From contig JAOWBW010000383.1 in the NCBI GenBank assembly GCA_026119855.1, positions 1,488,001 through 1,552,000 on the forward strand: 64,000 nucleotides of DNA, read 5' to 3'. This document shows positions 32,456-44,949 of the stretch, one piece after another. The notes below the pieces were generated by a model. The model was given only the letters and a program-made list of their open reading frames with translations. It was not told the origin of the DNA and did no database searches. The DNA comes from Campanula takesimana (taxonomy: Eukaryota; Streptophyta; Magnoliopsida; Asterales; Campanulaceae). The translations under genes were made by a program, and so were the position numbers. Each line of letters opens with the position of its first letter. Position 1 is the first letter of the stretch.

Positions 32456-33944
32456 TGTTGGGTTTCGATCAAACATGCACAGCGGAATTTAGCATTTAAA
32501 ATTTTGAAACCCAAAGCCATGGATCCGTTCATACGATTAAATCAAATACAACATAGGAATAAAGGAATAAACTAACCCTTGATGGCTATCAAATTCTCTT
32601 GGTCTTTGGTGGAGGTTTGAAGACTTGATCACGATCACAAAGCTTGAACACGAACTTTGAAGATGATGATTTTCACCCTCTAGCGGTATCCACACTTCGA
32701 ACGAATATCAAAGCAGCTTCTTTGATCTTGGTTGCTAGACCAAATTGTGAAACACTTTTTCACAATCAAAAGAACTATATGGAATTTATTTTGTGTATTA
32801 TTTTGTTCCTCAACCAAGAATGTCTTGGAACAAAATAAACCCTCTCTCAAACTCTTTGAGACTCACAAAATCATTAGCATAGAGTGCTGGCCGAATTTGT
32901 CTTTTATACACAAGCATGACCTATTCCAAATAGGAAACTTGTGTCAAAATCCGTCCAAAATTCGTTTCCTAATCAAATTAGGAATCTGCCACCCGACAGT
33001 ACTGTGCGGCCGCCCAAAAACCTCTGTGCGGTCGCACAACTATCTGAAGCAAAACTGGTACAAAACTGTCCTAAGTGTGCGGCCGCCCAGCCAATACTGT
33101 GCGGTCGCCCACTCTTCAGAATGTCCAGAATTTCCAAAATTCCAATTTAGTCCTTTTAAAGATTCGTTCTTTGTGTGTGACCCTCTAGGATTATACTAAG
33201 TTGGCAATGGATTCAAACATGAAACCATAAGATATGATTAGGTTCTAGCAAACCGTCATACCTACCCAAATAGTATAACTAGATACAAGTTCGCATTCCT
33301 CTTAGAATACGTCACAATCCCTTTGTCCACGATGTCATTGAACACAAGTCATGGTCAAACAGTCAACTTGTTTTGTTCAATACTTTCTCGATTCCGAATA
33401 TGTTGATAATCCAAATGACATTGATCCAATCAATTCATCTGAGTCCGGCCGAACATTTCATCAACATCATTCCTACGAGTGGCCCAAGCTTGACATCTCT
33501 CCGAGGAGGGACAAATCCATTTAGCTTATTATTCTTCCCTACGTGAATCCGATTATGCCAATCATACCCTTTATAACTACTCTGTTAAAAGTAGCGTTTG
33601 AATATGTCAAACATAATGTTCATCAAGTGGAAGACTATAATAACTTCATGTCTAAGGATTCAAATGACATAACTAATATGAGATATATGTATGACATAGA
33701 TCATGACATAAATCTCATAAAGCGGGTCATGTCCAGTACCTTGTTCCAAACAAGTACCATAAATCTAACATGATCATCCCATGATCATTTAGCCTTTATA
33801 CTAGTGCTTAACAAGTACTAGGGACGGAGATTATTATAAGTAAACATGAACAATAATAATAATCAAAACATCTCTTTATTGATATGAAATAAATGATAAC
33901 AATTACAACGTTTATTAAACGTGCCTAGGGCACCACTACCAACA
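32456..33944 (-). repeat. 5' LTR of copia 1
   Basis: 1,489 bp, almost identical to its partner. The same palindromic words lie at 33004, 33026, 33077 and 33099. Confidence 0.93.
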
Positions 33945-33949
33945 GAACC

Positions 33950-34815
33950 AAGTGGTCGATATTTGACATTCTCAACAAAGTCAGTCCACTTTTATAGATT
34001 GTATCTTCCAATTCGTTCATCCAATCATTACAATAAATGTACCATTGGAAAACTCTATGAGTATAGATTCCAACGGACTTTTTGGTTCGTCGATCAGATT
34101 TTTCTAGAATTAGTTATGCATTTTCTAGTAAGTTTTGCGCACAGAGACTGTTTCATCTGAATTTGGTGAAGTCTATTGGGTTTTCATCTCTTTTGGTATT
34201 TCAATGTTATCTTATCAATAATAATTAATTGTTAGGTTTATCATTTAAGTATTTTTTAATATTGCTAAGCTTGGAGGGATGTTCCAGTAATCTATAAATA
34301 CCCTACAAATTGTTATTGTAAGAGAGAGTTGATTATTGAGTTTAATAAATTATAAGTTGTGCTTTGTGCCTTCTTGCTTGTTGTTATTCGTTGGTGGATT
34401 GAATTGTGAACAACATCTTTCACTTTGTATATTTTGGTGGATTTCGTCGAGTGGTGAGTGTTTATCCCTGTATCCCCAAAGTGGATTCTTTGGAGTGGTG
34501 AGCATTTTATCCGTCATTAACCTAAGGTTAACATTATGTTTTAGACACATAATTACTTGATCAAGATTGAGAATCAATGATCAAGAACACCTATAATTCA
34601 TATAGCATTTGAAGATTAGAAAATCACTTTCTAATGATTGGATCTAGCAGTCCCGTTTAAGAATCGTTCTTGAAAATTCGTCGCGTGTAGAGACTTGTAG
34701 AGGTTGTTAATCTTAGCATCTTCAAGTTTGTGTTCCTGAGATCGTGAACAAGAAGATCAAATATTAAAGCTTGAAGATTCAAGATTGGATAGTGTTCTAT
34801 ATTCAAACTCCCACC
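33950..34815 (+). repeat. Probable fragment of an old LTR
   Basis: No gene. It contains TCTATAAATACC (about 34292), resembling a TATA box, and TTTAATAAATTATAAG (about 34341), resembling a poly(A) signal about 50 bases on, then a T/G-rich stretch, the order of U3-R-U5 in plant LTRs. CTCTATGAGTATAGATTCCAACG near 34051 recurs in altered form near 20800. No second LTR, primer site or target duplication found. Confidence 0.35.
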
Positions 34816-35224
34816 TCTAGATACCCCGGGAAAACCACGGCTTGGCTAGAGCGGTGAATTATCCCAGGATGTCTATTTGGTTTTAAAGATTAGAGTCGCC
34901 ACCTATATTTTAGAGGAACATAAGAAAAACCTAATAATTAGCCTAAGTTTTGTTACGAAAACCAGAGATTCGGGAGAGACAGGTTCGGGGGTTAGGTTAC
35001 GGAGTGGGAAGTACTTAAACACCCACTCCGCCCGGCTAAAGCCGGTCTTGCTACTTTTGGTGTTCTAAGTATGAAAAGTCCTTCTTTTATTAATCATGCC
35101 AACAATTACATTGAATAGAAAAAAGGGGAATTACAAAAAGGGGAATATACAAAGTAACTTTATGCTAACTATTACTTTAAGAAACAAAAGGGAAATTAAA
35201 GTAGAGTTTAAAATATTGAAAGAT

Positions 35225-35720
35225 TGTTGGAATAGAGGACCAACCGGGACTAGACTTCGGAGCAAAAAGGAAGAAAATCGTCGGAGGGACTGTTGCTCTG
35301 GGCGGCCGCCCAGGGTGATGGTGGGAGACCGCCCACTTAATCAGTCTGTTCAATCCGGAGGAGCAGTTTTATGGGCGACTGCCCAGGCCCTATATGGGCG
35401 ACCGCCCACTTGTCGGGAATGGCAAAAACTGGTTCGGATTTTAGGCCAATTTTCGGGTTCATTTGTCCATCTAGGGTTAGGTTTGTATTCCTGGGCACAT
35501 ATTTAAGTAAAGTTCCGCCCCTAAACTCATTGTAACTTCAAGATAACATATTATAGTGCAAGATCCTGGCTTGGTAGTGCCCCCAGACCTAGTCAAACAT
35601 ATTGACGAACTGGGTAAACAATTTCTTGTGTCTTTTCTTTGCTTTATTTCTGGTGCTTTGTTTGTGTGCTGTTATTTTCTTGGGGTTATTGCTTGGGTTG
35701 TGAGGGTCTAATCCACAACA
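35225..35720 (+). repeat. 5' LTR of copia 2
   Basis: 496 bp. Palindromic words start at 35300 (GGGCGGCCGCCC, perfect 12-bp), 35323, 35373 and 35396: two pairs of 23-bp pitch, 73 bp apart. Confidence 0.93.
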
Positions 35721-35722
35721 AC

Positions 35723-35735
35723 TGGTATCAAGAGC
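35723..35735 (+). other. Primer binding site of copia 2
   Basis: TGGTATCAAGAGC, two bases inside the 5' LTR, is the initiator-Met type with one extra A. Confidence 0.8.
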
Positions 35736-35803
35736 TCTGGTTGAGATCAGGGTTAATCGATCGATTGGTTTATCGGACGATTGGGGTTTGTCAAGCAATC
35801 AAG

Positions 35804-36594
35804 AATGGGCAAGGACAAACAAGCGGTGGAGAAATTTGATGGTTCTGACTACGGGTTTTGGAGGATGCAAAAAGAGGATCTCTTGTACAACTAAGATCTC
35901 TATAAGCCTCTAAAGGGAGTCAAGCCGGAAGGAGAAAAGCAAGAAGATTGGGATCTCATGGATCGGAAAGCCCTAGGGTGGTTAGATCTACTTTGTCGAA
36001 GTGGATCGCAAAGACTACCAATAAGGCGAAGACCACAAAGGAGCTATTGGATTATCTTACTGAGAGATTTGAAACTCCATCTGCTGCAAACAAGGTTGAT
36101 TTGATACGCAAGATGGGCAGTCTCAAGATGCAAGAGGGAGGATCCTTAGCTAAACACATCGATGAGTTTATGGATGTTATAGACTCATTGACTGCGTTGG
36201 ATATTACGTTTGATGATGAGGTTCATGCATGTTTTTGCTAGCGTCTTTACTAGGAAGTTGGAGCGGAACGGTGACAGTGATCAATGCTTCAGCGGGTAAG
36301 AACAAGTTGAAGTATGATGATGTTAAGGATTTCTTGTTGGGCGAGGAAAATCGTTTGAAGAAGTTGGGGACATCGTCTACTTCGGGATCGGCCTTAGCTA
36401 CTACTAGCAGGGGAAGGCCGGGTACTAGCAATAAGGGGAGAACTGAATCAAGGGAAAATGTAGTGGGTGGTAAGGGCAAGGCCGTGTAGATCAGAGATAA
36501 ACCAAGGGGCGCGAAAGGATCGGTGCAGTGTTATTATTGCAAGGAGTTAGGACACTACAAGAAGGGTTGTCCCAATCGTGGGGCAATTCGGTGA
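35804..36594 (+). pseudogene. Copia 2 gag, broken
   Basis: Starts MGKDKQAVEKFDGSDYGFWR, the usual copia gag opening (F-DG-NY-W). A TAA follows about 30 codons on (near 35891). The gag continues in other frames at 35948-36241 (TTKELLDYLTERFET, capsid-like UBN2 region) and 36229-36489, and ends with the zinc knuckle CYYCKELGHYKKGC near 36530. At least one stop and two frame changes, so no full Gag can be made. Confidence 0.8.
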
Positions 36595-37717
36595 ATGTGA
36601 CAGTCGAAGGTGATGATGTACTGGTTCTGAGTGTTAGTAGTGCACTAGAATTATGGGTGCTGGATTTGGGGGCATCATTCCACTCTTGCGGGCATGCAGA
36701 AGAGATGGAGAATTATACTTCTGGTAATTTCGGTAAGGTCTATCTGGCGGATGGCGAGCCTTTGGAAATCAAGGGGAAGGGGGATGTCAGAATAGGAGCA
36801 TCGGACGGGAAGGTCTTACATCTACACGGGGTCAGACACATTCCGGGTTTGAAAAAGAACCTGCTTTCAGTTGGGCAGTTGGATGAAGAAGGTTACAAGG
36901 TAACTTTTGGCTGCAGGAACTGGGTTATTACCAAGGAGGATTCGGAGATCGCTCGGGGTAATAAAGATGGGACATTGTATTTGGCGAATAACACCAAGGC
37001 AAGTTTCGCGGTGGCGTCAGCCAAGGGTGATACAGATTTGTTGTACTGTCGATTGGGTCACATGAGTGAGAAGGGGATGAAAGTACTTTGCTCAAAGGGA
37101 AGACTACCGGGTTTGAAGACAGTCGACGTGGGGATCTGCGAAGATTGTGTGTTGGCAAACAGGCGAGGAGTAATTTCTCGAGGACAGGTAGGGCTTTGAG
37201 GGAAGCAAAGTTGGATTTGGTCCACACGGATTTGTGGGGGCCGGCCCCGGTAACTTCTCTAGGTGGTGCGTCATATTACATGACCTTTATTGATGATTCG
37301 ACAAGGAAAGTCTGGGTTTATTTCTTGAAACACAAAGATGAGGCATTCGAGGTGTTTAAGAAATGGAAGGCTTTGGTGGAGAATCAGACGTGACTTAAGC
37401 TTAAGTGCTTGAGGTCAGATAACGGAGGGGAGTATGAGCTCGGGGTTCAAGGAATATTGTGCAGCGAATGGCATTCGCATGGAGAAGACTCCAAAGGGCA
37501 CACCACAACACAATGGGGTTACAGAGAGGATGAACATGACATTGAACGAGCGGGCTAGAAGTATGAGGTTGAAGTGTGGAGTTCCGAAGACGTTCTGGGC
37601 ATATGCAGTTGACACAGCAGCTTTCTTGATCAATCGCGGACCATCGGTACCATTAGGGAATGAAATTCCAGAGGAAGCATGGAGTGGCAAGTAGGTAAAT
37701 CTGTCATTTCTTCGCAT
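36575..37717 (+). pseudogene. Copia 2 protease and integrase, broken
   Basis: The frame 36528-37199 has the protease motif LDLGASFHSC (Leu where Ser or Thr is usual) and the pre-integrase zinc region (CRLGHMSEKGM, CEDCVLANR). Integrase continues in another frame (LVHTDLWGPAPV, 37088-37393), meets a TGA at 37391-37393, and resumes at 37434-37694 (GTPQHNGVTERMN). Stops and frameshifts make it inactive. Confidence 0.82.
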
Positions 37718-38235
37718 ATTTGGCTGCGTTTCATATGTTCATATTGATTCTGCTGATAGAACTAAGTTAGATGCAAAATCTGTAAAATGTACGTTTATTG
37801 GGTATGGCGGGGATGACTTCTGGTATAAGTTTTGGGATGACCAAAACCATAAAATTATTCGTAGTCGAGATGTGGTATTCAATGAACAGGTATTGTACAA
37901 GGACAGAAAGGGGGCATCTGATGATATTAGTTCGGAACCGGAGGTGTAGAGGTGGATATTCCAGACTCGGTGGGAGCAGGACGGTTCATGATGACCATGG
38001 TCAGGGGGTCACTGAAGATGAACCACATACTCCGGAACCGGATATTCCGCTGCGTAGATCCAGCAGGTTGCGTGGATCACCTGACAGGTATACTCTTTCA
38101 AATTACTATTTGTTGTTGACAGATAGTGGTGAGCCGAAATGTTATGCGGAGGCTGTTCGTAGTGCACTTTGTGATAAGTGGAAAGCTGCGATGGATGATG
38201 AGATGGACTCATTAAAAGCCAATAAAACTTGATAG

Positions 38236-39684
38236 TTGATTAAACTGCCTAAGGGGAAGAAGGCATTGCATAACAAGTGGGTTTACAGGATCAAGGAGGA
38301 AGCAAACGGCAGTAAACGTTACAAGGCAAGGTTGGTTGTAAAAGGGTTTCAGCAAAAGTACGGTATTGACTACACCGAGGTATTCACTCCTGTTGTGAAA
38401 ATGACCACTATCAGAATGGTTTTGGGGATAGTAGTGGCGGATAACTTGTTGCTGGAACAGATGGATGTAAAGACAGCCTTTCTTCATGGTGATTTGGAGG
38501 AAGAAATTTACATGGTACAACCAGAGGGGTACTTGTCTAAGGGTAGCGAGGAACTGGTTTGCAGGTTGACTAAGAGCTTGTATGGCCTTAAACAAGCTCC
38601 TAGGCAGTGGTACAGGAAGTTCGATGGATTCATGCACGATATTGATTTTATCAGATGTGAGGCGGATCATTGTTGCTACTTCAAGAACACGGACAACGGG
38701 TACATAATCTTGCTGTTATATGTGGATGACATGCTAATAGCGGGCTCTAGTAGTAGAGAGGTAAACAGATTGAAGGCTCAGTTGTCAGAACGGTTCGAGA
38801 TGAAGGATTTGGGGGAGGCCAGAAAAATCTTGGGCATGCGGATTGACAGGAATAGGGAGTTGGGTAAGCTGGTTCTTTCACAAGCAGAATACGTTGAGAA
38901 AGTCTTGGCAAGGTTTTGCATGGAAGAGGCGAAGCCAACGGGGACACCACTGGGTATGCACTTCAAGCTATCCGAGAAGGACTCACCTAAGGGCAAGGAA
39001 GAGCGTGACAAGATGGAGAGGACTCCATATGCTTCGGCAGTGGGGAGTCTAATGTATGCAATTGTGTGTACAAGGCCGGACATTGCACATGCGATGGGAG
39101 TAGTCAGCCGGTACATGGGCAATCCAGGGAAGCAACATTGGGAAGCGGTTAAATGGATCCTGCGCTACTTAAAAGGTACTGCTGGTAAGGCTCTATGTTT
39201 CTCAAGTAAGGAGGTCGTGTTAGCGGGTTATGTGGATGCGGATTTGGCATCAAGTGATCTTGATAAGAGGAGAAGTACTACGGGTTATGCTTTCACATTG
39301 GGTGGTACGGCTATCTCCTGGGCTTCTAAATTGCAGAAGATCGTGGCTCAGTCGACTGCGGAAGCAGAATATGTGGCAGTGACAGAGGCAAGCAAAGAGA
39401 TGGTATGGTTGCAGAACTTCTTGGGTGAACTTGGGAAGACGCGAAGTGGTAATTCTCTCTACAGTGACAGTCAGAGTGCAATTCATTTGGCTAGGAATCT
39501 GGCGTTTCATTCTAGGACGAAGCACATTGAGCTGAGGTTTCACTACATCAGGCATCTCTTGGAGAGGAAGATCTTAAGGCTAGAGAAGATTTTGGGATCA
39601 GAGAACCCGGTTGACATGTTGACCAAGGTGGTAAACCTTAAAAAGTTGAAGCTATGTAAAGCTTCAATTGGATTTGGAGAATAA
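38236..39684 (+). CDS. Copia 2 reverse transcriptase and RNase H, open remnant
   Basis: 482 codons, the longest open part. RT motifs YKARLVVKGF, MDVKTAFLHGDLEEEIYM, LYGLKQAPRQWY and YVDDMLIAG; RNase H with VDADLASS, STTGYAFTLGGTAISW and AEAEYVAVTEASKE; tail VDMLTK. It is open from a stop at 38230-38232, where a Gln or Trp codon is probably lost (NKTxxLIKLPKGKKAL context). The frame upstream (37798-38232) carries the integrase C-terminal end and RT start. Confidence 0.85.
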   Translation: MIKLPKGKKALHNKWVYRIKEEANGSKRYKARLVVKGFQQKYGIDYTEVFTPVVKMTTIRMVLGIVVADNLLLEQMDVKTAFLHGDLEEEIYMVQPEGYLSKGSEELVCRLTKSLYGLKQAPRQWYRKFDGFMHDIDFIRCEADHCCYFKNTDNGYIILLLYVDDMLIAGSSSREVNRLKAQLSERFEMKDLGEARKILGMRIDRNRELGKLVLSQAEYVEKVLARFCMEEAKPTGTPLGMHFKLSEKDSPKGKEERDKMERTPYASAVGSLMYAIVCTRPDIAHAMGVVSRYMGNPGKQHWEAVKWILRYLKGTAGKALCFSSKEVVLAGYVDADLASSDLDKRRSTTGYAFTLGGTAISWASKLQKIVAQSTAEAEYVAVTEASKEMVWLQNFLGELGKTRSGNSLYSDSQSAIHLARNLAFHSRTKHIELRFHYIRHLLERKILRLEKILGSENPVDMLTKVVNLKKLKLCKASIGFGE

Positions 39685-39782
39685 GAGAGGAGGAAGGCAC
39701 TACCATGTTCGAGGTGAGCACTGGGACGACACCAAGGATGAGTTGAAGAACGGATACGGGGCTTGTATGTGCGGTTGATCTC

Positions 39783-39794
39783 TAGGTGGGAGAT
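39783..39794 (+). other. Polypurine tract of copia 2
   Basis: AGGTGGGAGAT immediately precedes TGTTGG of the 3' LTR, as in copia 1. Confidence 0.85.
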
Positions 39795-40290
39795 TGTTGG
39801 AATAGAGGACCAATCGGGACTAGACTTCGGAGCAAAAAGGAAGAAAATCATCGGAGGGACTGTTGCTCTGGGCGGCCGCCCAGGGTGATGGTGGGCGACC
39901 GCCCACTTAATCAGTCTGTTCAATCCAGAGGAGCAGTTTTATGGGCGACTGCCCAGGCCCTATATGGGCGACCGCCCACTTGTCGGGAATGGCAAAAACT
40001 GGTTCGGATTTTAGGTCAATTTTCGGGTTCCTTTGTCCATCTAGGGTTAGGTTTGTATTCCTGGGCACATATTTAAGTAAAGTTCCGCCCCTAAACTCAT
40101 TGTAACTTCAAGATAACATATTATAGTGCAAGATCCTGGCTTGGTAGTGCCCCCAGACGTAGTCAAACATATTGACGAACTGGGTAAACAATTTCTTGTG
40201 TCTTTTCTTTGCTTTATTTCTTGTGCTTTGTTTGTGTGCCGTTATTTTCTTGGGGTTATTTCTTGGGTTGTGAGGGTCTAATCCACAACA
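39795..40290 (+). repeat. 3' LTR of copia 2
   Basis: 496 bp. The same four words at 39870, 39893, 39943 and 39966. At 39893 the word is GGGCGACCGCCC, where the other LTR has a C-to-A change. Confidence 0.93.
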
Positions 40291-41335
40291 AAGATAACCT
40301 TGACCAAACTTCAATAGTGAAGTGGTCTTTTTGATCATGTTCCCTTTTATGGGGATTGCATACACTTTAGAAAAGATGAAGAAAAGAAGTAAAAGAAATT
40401 GTTCTAAAGAATTAAAGTGAGTGAATAAAACAAGAACAATGATTTGGAAGAACATGGACATCATATCTATGCTTGAAGGAGTAATGACCAAATTGCCTAT
40501 AGTAAGGACCTTAAAGATGAACTTTGTGTTTTTAGAGAGTTTTTGTAGAGAGAATCCTTCCTCTAGAGAGAAAATCCTATTTTTTTTTTCTTGTGTTAAG
40601 AGAGTCCCCTTTCTAAGGTGGAATGAAGAGGTATTTATAGGTGTTAGGGATGTGTTTGAGCTCACAAAGATGGTCTTTCCCCGGATCAAGCCATTGCATA
40701 ATGGTTTTGGGGGTTACAAATCAGAAAAGGAGGGAAATTTGGCAAAATCTTATATTCTGGAAGTGGGAGGCGCTCACGTCCCACCCCCTATGTGAAGCGC
40801 ACGCCTCCCACAAAGGAGGGCAAAGGAGCGCACGTCCCACCTTCAGAAAATCCATATTTTAGCCCAAAAGTTAACCTCGTTATGCAGTTAAGCCTCGAAA
40901 CTAACGAAATCAGTCAGAAATTTAACGAACACCACGAAAGTCAACAAAAACAAATGAAACTAAGACTCAAGGTTGACTTTGTTACTTAGTCAAGTCCAAG
41001 ACTAACAGAGTAAGTCAAGAACTTAACGGAAAGTAACAAAAGTTAACGGAACTTAACAGAAAAGAGGAAGACAGAGAATGTGTATGCAATCGGGATATGA
41101 GAGGTCCGAGGTGGGGTTTCTACAGAGCCCCTCGGAGGCGTGGATTGCGAAGCAAAACGCGCCGACGAAAGAAAGACATCCACCGAGGACATCACAAAGA
41201 AAGAAAAGAAAGCAAAGACTCGATAAAAGCAGGAATTGCAAGGATAGAGATGCGCCCCCCCCCCCCCCCGTGTGAGCGACTTTTGTTTGATGGAAGAGGT
41301 TGTGATTTCAGTGGTTCACATGGACCAAATTGCTA

Positions 41336-41766
41336 TTTGGAGCCGCATTTGTTTTTTGTTGTTCGGAGCCGCATTTGATGTTTGCTATTCGAAGCCGCAT
41401 TTGCTGTTTTGCTATTCGGAGCCGAATTTGCTTTTTGCTGTTCGGAGCCGCATTTGTTGTTTGCTGTTCGGAGCCGTATTTGTTGTTTACTGTTGGGAGC
41501 CTCATTTGCTGTTTGCTGTTCGTAGCCGCATTTGCTGTTTGCTGTTTGGAGCTGCATTTGCTTTTTGCTATTCGGAGCCGCATTTGCTGTATGTTGTTCG
41601 GAGCCGCATTTGCTGTATGTTGTTCGGAGCCGCATTTTTTTGTATGCTGTTCGGAGCCGCATTTGCTGTATGCTGTTCGGAGCCGCATTTGTTGTATGCT
41701 GTTCGGAGCCGCATTTACTTGTATATTGTGCGGAGCCGCATTTTTATATGCTGTTCGGAGCCGCAT
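41336..41766. repeat. 26-bp tandem array in the 3' UTR of A
   Basis: About 17 copies of TTCGGAGCCGCATTTGCTGTATGCTG-like units (shortest common core GGAGCCGCATTTG) with a regular 26-bp period (for example 41340, 41366, 41392, 41445, 41471, 41497, 41575, 41601, 41627). Because 26 is not a multiple of three, all frames cycle and stay open, producing spurious ORFs of 109-258 codons on both strands. It lies about 210 bases from the 3' LTR. A C18-like run lies at 41254-41271. Confidence 0.93.
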
Positions 41767-42659
41767 TATCTGTTTGAAGGCATTTGGATGCCGGGGGATT
41801 CACTCTTGTACCTGTTATGTGTGTGCTTTGCAGATATACGTGCTTGTGCGATGAAATTTATGAGATGTGAAAAGGAAATTGCGAGAGAAATTGTGCTTGT
41901 GGTGTGTTGTGGTTTGGAAAGCAGATTTTGCAAGAATGGAGAAATTGCTTTTGTTAGCGATTTGCAGGAAGATTTAATGAATGATGTTCATACATTCACT
42001 TACCATGGACGCTTGATTCGAGATGGATTTCTGATATTTGGATGTTGATGAGTTGCTTTTGCTTTTTATGGAGGATAATCATTCTTGATGATGGGTTGGT
42101 CATTCCAAAGGCTGCCTACGTATCCCTTGAAAGGAATCAGACCAGCGTAGTTCAAGGACGGTGGAGACTGAAGGGGAGGAAGCAAAGCAAAATGAAATAA
42201 AGCACATACTTCTATACAAAAGAGAAAGTCTTTTTTTTTAGTTCGTGGGTGAACCATTTTAACCATCGTGTGTTTGTAAAGCCAACCCAAGATCAAGTCA
42301 TGTTCGGTCGAAGTCCGGATTGCCTTGCTGGATTCTGTAGTCATTGCTGTCTAGCCCCATGAGATTTGTCGATTGTGGAGCTCCAAAAGACTTTTGATGC
42401 CTAGATACCAAGGGGTTGTTGATCATAAAGCCCCTAGAAAGCCTTTGATGCCAAACTTTGAGTGAATTGCATAGCCCCAAGATAAATCAGCTCTTGGCCC
42501 ATTCAAATAAATCACCTTTTGTTGTTGACGTGAGCAAGTCTCAAGAGAAGATTATTGATACCAAGCTTCGAGAGATTTCTAAGCCCCAAATATCATGTAC
42601 TTGTTGTTTGCGAGCTTCAAGATGGTGGAATGTGAAGACCTTTCGATGTAAAGCCCCAA

Positions 42660-43170
42660 CAACTTATTGGAATCGGCTTGGCATTATATTGAGAGCGGAT
42701 GCACCGTTTGGTAGAACTCTTGATAGTGATCTCCCTCTTACTCTTTCTTGGAGATGAATGGCCTTATTGTGGTCGGTACCCAAATGGCCGAAGGTCCAAG
42801 TCAAAAAGTGTAGCAAGGTCTTCAGAAAATGTCTTGGGAGAGATTGTGGTGTCGTCGAGGTTGCGGATGATAAGGTCTGGGCGTGATAAGGTCCCAAATG
42901 GGTATGTTTGCTTGAGTCTTCTTGGGTTTAACTAATAACGGATCTTCGGATGCAACTCGTACGGATACAGCTTGTGCTTTTGATCTTAGAGAAGGGGGTG
43001 CTGAATTGCAGAAACATTGGGATTGGTACCCGCTATAACCCTGTTTTAGTGAGTTTAGCATATTGAATCTTTTTCATTTTCTCTAAGACTTCCTCCATAA
43101 TCTCGTCGTAAGTCACAACATAACAAGAATCATCAAATTCATTCATAACATCGGAGCCCTCCTTTCAAAC
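42660..43170 (-). pseudogene. Decayed gag-protease linker of element A
   Basis: On the minus strand, in changing frames: CYVVTYDEIMEEVLE, KPKKTQANIPIWDLI and GTDHNKAIHL, matching CYVVTYDEVMREVLE, QLKKTQANISIWDLI and GSDHNEAIYL of element B (about 51235-51650), then a degraded protease motif (NGASALNIMP for DGGSALNLIP). Order and spacing are kept. It shows A once had the start of pol. Confidence 0.75.
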
Positions 43171-44917
43171 CAAAAGACCTTTGACGTGAAGTACTAAGAG
43201 ACCCTTTAAGCTTGGACCACTCCCCACACTGCATTGCTCAAGTATCATGGCCCAAAAGATTGTCGAATCCCCTTAAAAAGACTTTCGATGCGAAATTGAT
43301 AGAGGAAGCTTCAGATGTTGCACATGACTTTGCTAGGGCCATCGTTGGGAGAGGTGAAGTGAATTTCATATTTGCTGAGGGAGCCTTTCAAACTCGAGTC
43401 TAGCCCCTAGAGTGCCATCATCGATTGTAAGTAGAGCAAGAAAGGCCTATCCTTGATTGTGGGAACAAGCACGAGCACACATGACAAGAAGGCTTTTCGA
43501 CATTCCTTTTGAGAGACTTTGAGGATAGTCTCACACATCTTTCTTGAGCGTAGCCCCTAGGGCTCATTAACTGTCAAATGAAGCAAAAAAAAAACTCTCG
43601 TTCTTGAGTCACATAGCCCCTAGGGCTTCATCATTTGTAGAGCAAAGCAACAGACTCCTCCTCATGCGAGGGAACAAACATAAGAGGACATGACAAGAGC
43701 TACTTCATTCTCGGGAAGCCTTTTGACATACTTTAGGGGCATATGCTTGAAGAAGCTCGAAAACTGAGTCACACGTTGTTGCCATTTGAGATCCAAACCA
43801 ATTGGTGCATTGAAGACCATTCGTGCAACCTCTCACCCCTTTTTTGACTTTTTGATGGCATATCAATCATGAGCTCATTCTCGGACGGGCCTTCTTTCAC
43901 ATGAGCCCAAAAATGCACATTGCAAGAACAATCTCTTATGCCAATAACCCAAAACGACCTTTGATTGTGCCATATCTTGTCGAGCCTTTTGCAATTCCAA
44001 AGTTGACTCGGTGGGGAATTGACTTGCTGAGGAGATTCAACTTAGAACTTGTGTAGTTGTCTTCTTTAGAGGCCGGGGATCTCCATTTCTCTTTCCCTTC
44101 TCTCTCTCACTCTCTTATTTTTTTATGACGCACCATGTTTTTTGCCTAGACCGCCATTTCGGGTTTTTAATATAGCGGGCATCTCTTTTGCGTCTTCATT
44201 TTAACTCGATTAATGAGGAAATGTGTATGGACTCTAGAGGAGGAGATAATACATGTGATTTTGCGGTGGAGACCTTTTGTCACTAATGATGAGTGACATT
44301 GATTCGACTAGGGAAGTAGCCCCTAGTATTGACTTCATGTATTTATATATTTTTTGAATGACTCACGAAGGCAAGTAAGTCATTAAGAGAGAAGATAAGG
44401 AAAGCCCCAATTTGATTGCGAGAAACTGGGAGTATCACTGAAAGATAAGAAGCCCCTAGACACGATAAGGAACGCAAAGCGACTCTAAGTCTAAGAAAGT
44501 TATTCAATCTTGAGGTGATTAATTCATTGGCAAATGAATCGTATAAAGATGTCTTGATAAGTTCGAGATGAATGCCAATCACCAACGCACTAGGGCTAAA
44601 TATATATTCTTTCTTGCATGAGACCGGACCCGAAGGTTGCCTACGTTCCTCCAATGTAGAGGCTCAGGTAACCGTAGTTCTTGTCGATGCTCCTTTCGTC
44701 GCGAGGAATTGTTGTTTCGTCGTGATGGTTGTCGATGTAGCTTTGTCCTTTGTTGGTGGAATGATGTTGATCTTGTACTTCTTTGATTGAGGGGGGGATT
44801 TTATTATTATTATTATTTTTTTTTTAATCCCCCTTGAAAACTTTGCTTGATACTTCTTCATGGTTGTTGCTCCACCTTGTTTTGCTCTTTGCCTTGACGC
44901 CTTTGCTTCGTCGTTGA

Positions 44918-44949
<32 letters not shown>

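Larger units (their letters stand above)
25483..33944 (-). mobile_element. Ty1/copia element 1, young LTRs, frameshifted pol
   Basis: 8,462 bp, coding on the minus strand. LTRs 25483-26974 (1,492 bp) and 32456-33944 (1,489 bp) begin TGTTGGGTTTCG and end CTACCAACA on the plus strand. The 5-bp target duplication is GAACC (25478-25482, 33945-33949). I count about three substitutions and four or five single-base indels between LTRs, about 0.2% substitutions, so insertion was on the order of 0.1 million years ago or less. The leader between 5' LTR and gag (30916-32440) is unusually long, about 1.5 kb. gag is open; pol is broken by several one-base indels. Confidence 0.93.
35225..40290 (+). mobile_element. 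Ty1/copia element 2, nested in the LTR of A
   Basis: 5,066 bp with LTRs 35225-35720 and 39795-40290 (496 bp each, TGTTGGAATAGAGGACCAA to CCACAACA) and target duplication AAGAT (35220-35224, 40291-40295). I count about ten LTR differences, about 2%. The internal region carries gag, protease, integrase, RT and RNase H in the plus strand with several stops and frameshifts. By nesting it is younger than element A. The RT and RNase H resemble the Tnt1/Tork group, but clade is not certain. Confidence 0.93.

Noticed and set aside
41272..42048. ORFs of 258, 174, 152 and 109 codons on both strands
   Set aside because: All lie over the 26-bp tandem array. Because the period is not a multiple of three, every frame cycles open, so they are repeat artefacts.
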